Shown here: piece after piece, positions 1-6,235 of the stretch
Numbering within the stretch: position 1 is the stretch's first letter
Layout of the letters: every line of letters starts with the position of its first letter
Source: Aequorivita sp.
GTDB lineage: Bacteria; Bacteroidota; Bacteroidia; Flavobacteriales; Flavobacteriaceae
NCBI GenBank assembly: GCA_002733915.1
Contig: NVXN01000003.1
Coordinates: forward strand, 266,947 to 276,287
DNA: 9,341 bases
Direction of reading: 5' to 3'
Program-made: the position numbers and the translations under genes
The notes under the pieces: generated by a model
The model's database searches: none
The model's input: only the letters and a program-made list of their open reading frames with translations
What the model was told of the DNA's origin: nothing

Positions 1-467
1 ATGAAAAAGCAAAAGAACACAATCACGAAAAGCTTGTAGACAATCTACAAGAACTCTTGGAGAAAAATTATGATGCCGAAAAAGGATTTACAAAGGCAAT
101 GAAAGATGCAGAAAATTCAAGATTGAAAACTTTTCTTCAACAACAAGCTGCGCAAAGAGGGCGCTTTACCAATGAGCTATCGCAGGAGATTATAAATCTC
201 AACGAAAAACCAAAAGATAGCGGAAGTTTTACCGGCGATCTTCATCGCACATGGATTGACATTAAAAGCGCCGTATCAGGAAATGATGACGAAGCGGTTT
301 TGGAAGAATGCATAAGAGGTGAAAAAGCAAGTTGGGAAGAATATGAGGATAAGCTGAAAAATTATAATTTTCCACCGAAAATTTCAAATCTGTTACAAAA
401 GCAAGCATCCGAAATTCATACAACATTAAATCGTGTTAAAACGCTTGAAGATCTTGCAGACGATTAA
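1..467 (+). CDS. PA2169/DUF2383 family four-helix-bundle protein (5' end outside window)
   Basis: The frame is open from the window edge (first whole codon at 3) to TAA at 465-467. No ATG lies in frame before the TTG at 57, and the residues encoded at 30-56 (KLVDNLQEL) fit the normal first helix of the family, so the true start is upstream of the window and TTG-57 is not the start. The visible part (about 154 residues) shows the family pattern: a first helix with LLEKNYDAEKGF, a second with LKTFLQQQAAQRGRF, then the conserved GDLHRTWIDIKSAVSGND segment and a last helix rich in Q, E and K. The fold is ferritin-like, and the family is widespread and linked in several bacteria to stress and stationary phase. 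Its biochemical role is unknown and I see no obvious di-iron motif. A strong hairpin terminator follows 21 bp after the stop. Family assignment is confident; function is not. Confidence 0.85.
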   Translation, partial: EKAKEHNHEKLVDNLQELLEKNYDAEKGFTKAMKDAENSRLKTFLQQQAAQRGRFTNELSQEIINLNEKPKDSGSFTGDLHRTWIDIKSAVSGNDDEAVLEECIRGEKASWEEYEDKLKNYNFPPKISNLLQKQASEIHTTLNRVKTLEDLADD

Positions 468-488
468 TTCCTTTTTTCAAGTTTAAAA

Positions 489-523
489 AAAAAGTCCTGG
501 AATATAAATTTCCAGGACTTTTT
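489..523. terminator. Bidirectional rho-independent terminator
   Basis: Perfect 14-bp inverted repeat: AAAAAGTCCTGGAA at 489-502 and its complement TTCCAGGACTTTTT at 510-523, with a 7-nt loop. Each strand reads a T-run after the GC-containing stem. It lies between the stops of two convergent genes (TAA ending at 467 on +, stop starting at 543 on -), so it can end both transcripts. Confidence 0.9.
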
Positions 524-542
524 CAATTTAACTAATGTTTGT

Positions 543-1547
543 TTAATTTTTAACAAACTTCTTACTAATCACTATTCTATTTCCGTCTAAAATCGTAAGG
601 TTATAAATTCCTTCACTTAAGTTATCCACTTTCACAGTGTTATCAATGTTTAATACATCATTTGTAAGTATCCTCCCAAGCATATCTGTTATAGCTACGG
701 AATATTGGCTTAAATCTATATTATTTGCACTAATATACAGTCTATCGTTTACAGGGTTTGGATAGATTGAGAAAGATGCATCACTAAACTCATTTACTCC
801 TAAGGGTGCAGATGGAAGCTCCAAAAGGTCACCACCAAGGGGACTTGCCACAAATAAACCGAACTGGGGACCGTTTGAATTTTGTGAAGGATCCAAAAAT
901 CCAGATGCCAATACGGTCAATGCTGCGCCATCAAGCCCCAAAGTTGCTAAAGGAGCTTGGTAAGCAGCTACCCCCACCGTGCCACTTGCATCTCTTATTT
1001 CAACCACATAATCTGAGGTAGGCAATTCAAGGTATCCTTGAAATTCAGTATAACTTATATCATCCACAATGGTCCCTGCGCCTACGCCAGTCTCAACCAC
1101 ATCCACAGTTGGAGCATCTGTAGAACCGTGATGTACCAATATATCCACATTTGCTGGGTTTGAAGCCATTTCACGGGCCATTGGATAAACCTGCAAAGTC
1201 AATGGAGGTGCAGGGTTGTAACCTGTTGGACTAACAATTCCGTCTGCCACGACAATGTATTTTTCATCGGCCGTAAGTGTTACGGGCACTGTTAATAACA
1301 CATCGCCTACATCGGTACTATTTCCGGGTGCGATGCCAATATTAATTTCTACACCTGCTGGAAGATCAAGAAAAGGTGTTGCTGTTCTAAAAGCAAAATC
1401 ATCCAACGCTAAATCAGTGTTTATATAAACATCCACTTCTGCTGCAGCCGCATCGGCTGAGTTGTGTATCACTTGTACACGAGCTGTTTGTGCAATTGAA
1501 GCAATTGAAAATAATGCAATTGCAAAGATTGGTAATAATTTTTTCAT
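543..1547 (-). CDS. Secreted DUF4397 protein with T9SS type A sorting domain
   Basis: A 334-residue exported protein. Residues 1-20 are a signal peptide (MKK, hydrophobic core, then SIAQ). Residues about 24-120 and 134-235 look like two copies of the DUF4397 beta-sandwich: compare VQVIHNSADA...VDVYIN with VDILVHHGSTDAPTVDVVE. Residues about 258-334 form a T9SS sorting domain, seen in SIYPNPVNDRLYI, ITDMLGR, the NLSEGIYNLTI stretch and the basic end KKFVKN. By family knowledge, such proteins cross the outer membrane through the type IX system and the tail is cleaved, leaving them surface-anchored or released. DUF4397 has no established activity; an adhesive or structural role is inference. The gene stands alone, with a terminator at 489-523 behind it and another at 1668-1697 isolating it from the gene upstream. 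I found no convincing TAnnTTTG promoter in the 120 bp before the start. Confidence 0.9.
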   Translation of the reverse strand: MKKLLPIFAIALFSIASIAQTARVQVIHNSADAAAAEVDVYINTDLALDDFAFRTATPFLDLPAGVEINIGIAPGNSTDVGDVLLTVPVTLTADEKYIVVADGIVSPTGYNPAPPLTLQVYPMAREMASNPANVDILVHHGSTDAPTVDVVETGVGAGTIVDDISYTEFQGYLELPTSDYVVEIRDASGTVGVAAYQAPLATLGLDGAALTVLASGFLDPSQNSNGPQFGLFVASPLGGDLLELPSAPLGVNEFSDASFSIYPNPVNDRLYISANNIDLSQYSVAITDMLGRILTNDVLNIDNTVKVDNLSEGIYNLTILDGNRIVISKKFVKN

Positions 1548-1667
1548 AATACATAGAGTTTTTAGTTCGGAGTAAAACTAAGAATTAATTATTTTGTTTA
1601 ATCTTTTTTTATAAAAGTTTAACAAAAAATCTTTATTCATTGAAATACAATGTATTATAAAAAACAA

Positions 1668-1697
1668 AAAAGCCCCAAAAGTACGATTGGGGCTTTT
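1668..1697 (-). terminator. Rho-independent terminator of the MBL-rhodanese gene
   Basis: Perfect 11-bp inverted repeat AAAAGCCCCAA (1668-1678) and TTGGGGCTTTT (1687-1697) with an 8-nt loop. It lies 21 bp beyond the stop at 1719 of the leftward gene. Read on the minus strand the stem is followed by a long T-rich run (complement of 1656-1671), as expected for an intrinsic terminator. Confidence 0.88.
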
Positions 1698-1718
1698 CAA
1701 TTAAATATTATTAAAAAC

Positions 1719-3101
1719 TTAAACTATACGGATGTCTGCATTTTTTATTGCTGCAAAACCACCCGCAACATCCACAACATTATGAATACCTCTATTTTTT
1801 AAAATTGAAGCCGCGATCACAGAACGATATCCGCCGGCACAATGCAAATAGAATTTATCTTTCACAGGAAACTCCTTTAAATATTCATTTAAAAATGTGA
1901 GAGGGGTATGTTTGGCGGTTGGAAGATGTGCCGTGGAATATTCGCCGTCATTTCGAACATCAAAAACTGGGGCATTGTTTTCTAGCTCTTTCTTCAAAGT
2001 CTCCGCATCAACAGATTCTAAAGTATCTATTTCTTTTCCGGCAGCTTTCCAAGCTTCTATTCCGCCTTGCAAATAGCCCAGAGCTCTATCAAAACCTACA
2101 CGTGAAAGCCTGGTAATGGCTTCTTCTTCCCTTCCTGAAGGAACTACCAATAAAATTTTTTGTTCCACATCTGCCAATAGAGCACCTACCCACGGAGCAA
2201 AACCACCATCCAATCCTATAAATATTGATCTTGGAATATGCCCCTCTATAAAATTTTTTTGGTTACGAACATCCAGTACCACCGCGCCGGTTTCATTCGC
2301 AACTGCTTCAAATGTAGAAGCACTCAAGGGCGTGGTTCCCTGAGCTATTACTTCGTCAAAAGCGGTGTACCCCTCCCTGTTCATTTTAACATTCATGGGA
2401 AAATAAATGGGAGGTGGCGCCAACCCCTCAGTTACTTCCTCTATAAATTCTTCCCGGGTCATATCGGCCCGAAGGGCATAATTCATTTTCTTTTGGTTAC
2501 CAAGCGTATCCACAGTTTCTTTCATCATATTTTTTCCGCAAGCGGAACCTGCGCCGTGGGCAGGGTAAACTATTACATCATCCGCCAGGGGCATTATTTT
2601 ATTGCGGAGACTATCGTAAAGAATACCCGCAAGATCTTCTTGAGTAACTTCATTTGCTTTCTGCGCTAGATCTGGACGGCCCACATCTCCTAAAAAAAGG
2701 GTGTCGCCACTAAAAATTGCATAATCCTTTCCGCTTTCATCCTTAAGTAAGTAGGTGGTGCTTTCCATGGTATGGCCGGGAGTGTGTAAAGCTGTTATGG
2801 TAACATTCCCCACGTGGAAAGTTTCACCATCTTTTGCCAAGATTGTTTCAAAAGACGGATCGGCATTGGGTCCATAAACAATGGAAGCGTCCGTTTGTTG
2901 TGCAAGCGAAATATGGCCGCTCACAAAATCTGCATGGAAGTGTGTCTCAAAAATATATTTAATTCTGGCTCCGTCGTTTTTGGCACGATCCAAATATGGC
3001 TTTGTTTCGCGCAGAGGATCTATAATAGCGGCTTCACCATTACTTTCAATATAATATGCGCCTTGCGATAGGCAGCCTGTATAAATCTGTTCAACTTTCA
3101 T
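1719..3101 (-). CDS. MBL-fold persulfide-dioxygenase-like hydrolase fused to two rhodanese domains
   Basis: A 460-residue cytoplasmic protein. Residues 1-250 are an ETHE1-like metallo-beta-lactamase domain with H54-F-H56-A-D58, H110 in HTPGH, D133 in FSGDTLFLGD and H182 in YPAHG. The usual HxHxDH has F59 in place of the last His, which fits the single-iron site of persulfide dioxygenases (ligands equivalent to H54, H110, D133) rather than a two-zinc site. Rhodanese domain 1 (about 262-355) lacks the catalytic Cys, its loop reading VPSGREEE at 320-327. Rhodanese domain 2 (about 366-458) keeps it as C421 in CAGGYRS. By family knowledge, such fusions oxidise glutathione- or other low-molecular-weight persulfides and move sulfane sulfur, protecting against sulfide. 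The start MKVEQIYTGC matches the family N-terminus. The gene is a single transcription unit with its own promoter (3119-3126) and terminator; no other sulfur gene is visible. Confidence 0.92.
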   Translation of the reverse strand: MKVEQIYTGCLSQGAYYIESNGEAAIIDPLRETKPYLDRAKNDGARIKYIFETHFHADFVSGHISLAQQTDASIVYGPNADPSFETILAKDGETFHVGNVTITALHTPGHTMESTTYLLKDESGKDYAIFSGDTLFLGDVGRPDLAQKANEVTQEDLAGILYDSLRNKIMPLADDVIVYPAHGAGSACGKNMMKETVDTLGNQKKMNYALRADMTREEFIEEVTEGLAPPPIYFPMNVKMNREGYTAFDEVIAQGTTPLSASTFEAVANETGAVVLDVRNQKNFIEGHIPRSIFIGLDGGFAPWVGALLADVEQKILLVVPSGREEEAITRLSRVGFDRALGYLQGGIEAWKAAGKEIDTLESVDAETLKKELENNAPVFDVRNDGEYSTAHLPTAKHTPLTFLNEYLKEFPVKDKFYLHCAGGYRSVIAASILKNRGIHNVVDVAGGFAAIKNADIRIV

Positions 3102-3118
3102 AGTATGTCCATTTTCGG

Positions 3119-3126
3119 CAAAGATA
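3119..3126 (-). promoter_or_regulatory. Bacteroidetes -7 element of the MBL-rhodanese gene
   Basis: On the minus strand the bases read TATCTTTG, a perfect match to TAnnTTTG, 17 nt before the ATG at 3101. No clear TTTG -33 element is present at the usual spacing. The implied leader is only about 10 nt. Confidence 0.55.
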
Positions 3127-3185
3127 GGTATTGTATTTTCTAAATTTTATCATGAAATATTCAATCTTACATTTTTCACATAAAT

Positions 3186-3219
3186 TTTGCATTAAGACTT
3201 TTAACTTATTTTATCTTTA
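3186..3219 (+). promoter_or_regulatory. Bacteroidetes-type promoter of the lipoprotein/M28 operon
   Basis: TTTG at 3186-3189 is followed after 22 nt by TATCTTTA at 3212-3219, one base off the -7 consensus TAnnTTTG. The spacing fits the -33/-7 architecture known from this phylum. The start codon at 3247 is 27 nt downstream, and there is no clear Shine-Dalgarno sequence. Confidence 0.55.
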
Positions 3220-3246
3220 CCCAATAACCTAAAATAGATACTCCAG

Positions 3247-3579
3247 ATGAAAAAAATGGCTTTTATTCTATTATCAATCGTTTTGGTAGCTTGCAGCACC
3301 GAAAAAAACCAAGAACAAGTAGTTCGCGACTTGGCAAAAAAAGATATAATTGAAAAGCTTCAGCTCCCTGAAGGCACAAAATTTACCGATGAAAATATTG
3401 AAGTAATAGAAACTGAGACCGGAGAAGGATCTTTTGGGGTAAGTTATTTGGTTAAAATAACCGTTAAATCACAAGATCGGGAAGGTAATGAGGTTACAAA
3501 AACTTATACGTTCAATTATAAGAAAACGGGTGATGGCGGCTTGTCTGAGCAGGATTATGAACTTGTTTCTTTTGAATAA
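3247..3579 (+). CDS. Small lipoprotein of unknown function
   Basis: A 110-residue protein with a clear lipoprotein signal: MKKMAFILLSIVLVAC, lipobox LVAC with the lipidated Cys at residue 16. The mature part is about 95 residues, acidic and lysine-rich. It opens with a probable helix (QVVRDLAKKDIIEKLQLP), then alternates in a way that suggests a small beta-sheet: VSYLVKITVKSQ, then EVTKTYTFNYK, with a loop GDGG before the end. I recognise no family. It is followed after 16 bp by the M28 peptidase, itself a predicted lipoprotein, so the two probably share a transcript and a membrane location. A helper or inhibitor role for the peptidase would be speculation. Confidence 0.8.
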   Translation: MKKMAFILLSIVLVACSTEKNQEQVVRDLAKKDIIEKLQLPEGTKFTDENIEVIETETGEGSFGVSYLVKITVKSQDREGNEVTKTYTFNYKKTGDGGLSEQDYELVSFE

Positions 3580-3595
3580 CAATAGCTCAATTTTT

Positions 3596-4606
3596 ATGAA
3601 AGTATTATTTTTCGCGATTTTTTCATCCATCGTATTCTCGTGCAATTCTGCCCAAAATGCAACTGCTCAGAAAAAAGACAATGTAGCGTATGCCAAAACC
3701 ATAACCGCCGAAGACCTTCAAAAGCATTTATATGTTTATGCAGGTGATGCCATGGAAGGACGTATGACGGGAACCAAGGGGCAAAAATTAGCTGCCGAAT
3801 ACATCCGTAATTTCTATATGGATGAAGGAATAGAATCTCCCATTGAAAAGAACAATTATTATCAAAATATTCCCCAAAGTTATTTTGAAGGAAGAAAAGA
3901 TCCAAAATCTTCCGAAAACGTAGTAGCTTTTATTAAAGGTTCAGAAAAACCCGACGAAATTATTGTAATCTCTGCCCATTTAGATCACGTTGGGATGGAT
4001 AGCAAAGGCAATGTTTTCAACGGTGCAGATGATGATGGAAGCGGAACGGTTGCAATTTTGGAAATAGCCCAGGCCTTTCAAAAAGCTGTTAAAGATGGCA
4101 ATGGACCCAAACGCTCCATCCTTTTTCTTCACGTAACGGGAGAGGAAATTGGTCTGTATGGTTCCAGATATTATACTGAAAACCCTCTGTTTCCTTTGGA
4201 AAATACAGTTTGTAACTTGAATATAGATATGATTGGAAGAATTGATCCAGAAAAAAAAGATAGCCCAAACTATATTTATCTCATAGGAAGCAATAAACTG
4301 AGCCAGGAGCTGCAGGATGTCTCTTCTGAAGTAAATGAAAAATATACCCAACTAGAGCTAGATTATAAATATGATGACCCCAACGATCCCAACCGTTTCT
4401 ATTACCGAAGCGATCACTATAATTTTGCGAAGAACAATGTTCCTATTATTTTTTATTTTAATGGAGTGCACGAAGATTACCATAAAATTACCGACACTCC
4501 AGATAAAATAGAATATGATTTAATGGAGAAACGCGCCCGGCTAATTTTTTATACCGCCTGGGAGATAGCCAATCGCGAAAAAAGAATTATAGCAGATAAA
4601 CTTTAG
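3596..4606 (+). CDS. M28 family zinc metallopeptidase, lipoprotein
   Basis: A 336-residue aminopeptidase-like enzyme. The start at 3596 is chosen because it gives a signal peptide ending in a lipobox-like IVFSC with Cys16; an in-frame ATG at 3488 would lie inside the preceding gene and bury this signal. The two-zinc peptidase site is complete: H128 in SAHLDHVG, bridging D145 in NGADDDGSG, the general base and ligand pair E183-E184 in HVTGEE, D211 in NIDMIGR and H296 in YHKITDTPDK. Residues about 40-110 form the usual N-terminal region (MEGRMTGTKGQKLAAEYI). By family knowledge the reaction is release of N-terminal residues from peptides, here at the periplasmic face of a membrane. It follows the small lipoprotein gene by 16 bp, so an operon is likely. 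Substrate cannot be told. Confidence 0.92.
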   Translation: MKVLFFAIFSSIVFSCNSAQNATAQKKDNVAYAKTITAEDLQKHLYVYAGDAMEGRMTGTKGQKLAAEYIRNFYMDEGIESPIEKNNYYQNIPQSYFEGRKDPKSSENVVAFIKGSEKPDEIIVISAHLDHVGMDSKGNVFNGADDDGSGTVAILEIAQAFQKAVKDGNGPKRSILFLHVTGEEIGLYGSRYYTENPLFPLENTVCNLNIDMIGRIDPEKKDSPNYIYLIGSNKLSQELQDVSSEVNEKYTQLELDYKYDDPNDPNRFYYRSDHYNFAKNNVPIIFYFNGVHEDYHKITDTPDKIEYDLMEKRARLIFYTAWEIANREKRIIADKL

Positions 4607-4626
4607 CTACGGCTGAATTTTATCTG
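4593..4626. terminator. Hairpin across the convergent stops of the M28 gene and mltG
   Basis: On the + strand CAGATAAA (4593-4600) pairs with TTTATCTG (4619-4626). After one C/T mismatch, TTTAGC (4602-4607) pairs with GCTGAA (4612-4617), allowing one G-U pair. The loop TACG is closed by C-G, a UNCG-type tetraloop. The hairpin contains both stop codons (TAG 4604-4606 on +, TAA complement 4620-4622). It lacks a proper T-run, so it may be a weak terminator or a 3'-end stabiliser rather than a classical terminator. Confidence 0.5.
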
Positions 4627-5663
4627 TTCAAACCTTGGCTGTTAACCCAACGCACGTATTCAGCTTTATTTACATTGTGTTGGGCTAAACTTTTTGCGAA
4701 TTTGTGATATCCAAAATTATTCACATCTGCAACAAAGTAATAATATTCGTGTTTTTCTGGGTTTAATACAGCATCTATTGAAGATATATCGGGCATTGTT
4801 ATTGGGCCCGGCGGAATTCCAGCGTATTTGTATGTATTATATGGAGAATCAATTTCCAAATCTTTATAAAGTACCCTTTTAATAATTTGATTGTAATCAT
4901 CGGTGGTGCGCTTTATTGCGTAAATAACCGTTGGATCTGCTTGAAGCAACATTCCCACTTTCAATCTATTCAAATACACTCCCGCTACCCTTGGTCGTTC
5001 ATCTACTTTTGCGGTTTCCTTCTGAATAATGGAAGCCAAGGCCATTACTTGTTCGGGGGAAAGATTTAATTTTTTGGCCTTTTGCATTCTGGACTCGTTC
5101 CAGAATCGTTCGTATTCAGATTTCATTCGGTCGCGAAAGGTTTCCGCGGAACTGTTCCAATAAAACTCATAGGTATTCGGAATATACAATGAAAGCGCTG
5201 TTTCCTCATTTAAACCTACTTCTTTCAAAAATTCTGGATCGCGCATTGCCGCCAATAACGAAAGGCTATCTGCTTCAATTTGATTTGAAATATGACCAGC
5301 CAAATCCTGTAAACGCTCTTGATTATTGAATTTAACATTAATCGGAATATTTTTACTTCGCAAAGTATTTACAATATCATTATTGGTCATTCCCTTTTTT
5401 AGAATGAAATGCCCTGGTTTGATATTTGAGCTGTATTTTTTCTGATTTGCTATGGTTATAAAAGATTCAGTATCCCTCAAAAGCGGCTCCAGTTCTTCAG
5501 CCACATCATCTATCGTGGCATTGGTAGAAATATAAACGTGAGCTTCTTTATTGTTGAAAGCTGTATTTCCAGAAAAGGCAGTGTTGTAAACATACCAAGC
5601 AAATGCGCCCATCCCAACGGCACCGAGCAAAACAATGATTATCAATATTTTTTTTATGTACAT
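4620..5663 (-). CDS. mltG: Endolytic murein transglycosylase MltG
   Basis: A 347-residue inner-membrane enzyme of the YceG-like family, close to the usual length of about 340. One membrane helix spans residues about 5-26. A LysM-like region (about 40-105) precedes the catalytic domain, where E216 in ASIIQKET is the conserved catalytic glutamate. Further family motifs are LYIPNTYEF (159-167), LQADPTVIYA (240-249), the SPYNTYKYAGIPPGPI stretch (273-288) and FVADVNNFGYHKFAKSLAQHN near the end. By family knowledge, MltG cuts nascent glycan strands to set their length. It is the last gene of dapF-GNAT-mltG and its start overlaps the GNAT stop by 10 bp. No Shine-Dalgarno sequence is visible; the bases before the ATG are an AT-rich run and a 7-bp tandem repeat. 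Confidence 0.95.
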   Translation of the reverse strand: MYIKKILIIIVLLGAVGMGAFAWYVYNTAFSGNTAFNNKEAHVYISTNATIDDVAEELEPLLRDTESFITIANQKKYSSNIKPGHFILKKGMTNNDIVNTLRSKNIPINVKFNNQERLQDLAGHISNQIEADSLSLLAAMRDPEFLKEVGLNEETALSLYIPNTYEFYWNSSAETFRDRMKSEYERFWNESRMQKAKKLNLSPEQVMALASIIQKETAKVDERPRVAGVYLNRLKVGMLLQADPTVIYAIKRTTDDYNQIIKRVLYKDLEIDSPYNTYKYAGIPPGPITMPDISSIDAVLNPEKHEYYYFVADVNNFGYHKFAKSLAQHNVNKAEYVRWVNSQGLNR

Positions 5664-6235
5664 TTTAATTTAGGAATTAGGGATTTGGAATTTGGAATTT
5701 GGAATTTGGAATTTGGAATTAATTGATAAAAGTATTCAGATTTGTATTTTCCTTCAGAAAAAACCCAGTCTTTTTTAATGCCGCTTTTTTCAAAACCAGC
5801 TTTTTCAAAAAGTTTGATGCTTCCTTCGTTTTCGGTTGTTATTCCAGCAAATATTTGGTGTACGTTCAAATGTTTAAAAGCATAATCGCAGGTTAGTTTT
5901 AATGCTTCCGAAGCATGCCCTTTTCTTTTTTCTTTTTCAGAAAAAATAACGATCCCAACCCCTACCCTTTTGTTTTTGGGGTCAAACTCGAAAAGATCTA
6001 TAAAGCCCACAGCCGCTTCGTCGTCATTTTTGCAAATCACTAATCGTAATTGCTTTACATCATAAATATCGCGATGGCTGTTTTCAAGGTATTGTTTCAA
6101 AATATATTTGGAATAGGGTGTGGTGGTATTGCTTACTTCCCAAAGGGTTTCATCATTCTCCAGATTATATAGAAAATCCAAATCGGAAGGTTCCAAGGCA
6201 CGTAAAAAAATATGTTCTCCTTTTAATGTAATCAT
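5654..6235 (-). CDS. GNAT family N-acetyltransferase (RimJ/RimL type)
   Basis: A 193-residue acetyl-CoA-dependent acetyltransferase. The acetyl-CoA loop is K103-x-x-G106-x-A108 in EKRKGHASEAL, following the strand RVGVGIVIF. Motif B shows as TENEGSIKLFEKAGF (134-148), and the fold finishes near residue 172 with KSEYFYQL. The last 21 residues (173-193, with IPNSKFQIPNSK) are encoded by the 7-bp tandem repeat and the first bases of mltG, so they are probably a non-functional extension; a natural end near 172 would suit the family. The start overlaps the dapF stop as ATGA (6232-6235), suggesting coupled translation. The substrate (protein N-terminus, polyamine, antibiotic or cell-wall amine) cannot be told; the setting between two cell-wall genes is suggestive only. 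Confidence 0.88.
   Translation of the reverse strand: MITLKGEHIFLRALEPSDLDFLYNLENDETLWEVSNTTTPYSKYILKQYLENSHRDIYDVKQLRLVICKNDDEAAVGFIDLFEFDPKNKRVGVGIVIFSEKEKRKGHASEALKLTCDYAFKHLNVHQIFAGITTENEGSIKLFEKAGFEKSGIKKDWVFSEGKYKSEYFYQLIPNSKFQIPNSKSLIPKLKCT
5670..5718. repeat. 7-bp tandem repeat (TTTGGAA)
   Basis: Seven head-to-tail heptamers in exact phase: two degenerate units (TTAGGAA at 5670-5676, TTAGGGA at 5677-5683), then five identical TTTGGAA units from 5684 to 5718, and a partial TT at 5719-5720. The array covers the 3' end of the GNAT gene and begins 7 bp upstream of the mltG start codon. Because 7 is not a multiple of 3, it encodes a 7-residue periodic peptide in any frame. From memory, similar arrays occur between genes in many flavobacterial genomes. 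Confidence 0.92.

Noticed and set aside
57..59. TTG at 57 as the start of the DUF2383 protein
   Set aside because: The frame is open upstream to the window edge and the upstream residues match the family's first helix, so the gene is cut by the window instead.
1548..1667. A promoter for the DUF4397/T9SS gene
   Set aside because: The best minus-strand match, TAGTTTTA (complement of 1573-1580), has a mismatch at the G and no TTG at proper spacing, so I could not support it.
2238..2669. A 143-residue open frame on the + strand opposite the MBL-rhodanese gene
   Set aside because: It lies wholly within a well-supported gene on the other strand, its peptide has no recognisable domain, and it has no promoter or signal of its own.
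3488..3595. Longer N-terminus for the M28 peptidase from the in-frame ATG at 3488
   Set aside because: It would overlap the preceding lipoprotein gene by 92 bp and bury a clear lipoprotein signal (Cys16 from the 3596 start) in the middle of the protein.
5538..5726. A + strand frame ending in LEFGIWNLEFGIN
   Set aside because: It is the antisense of the mltG start and the heptamer repeat; the periodic peptide is only the repeat read in another frame.
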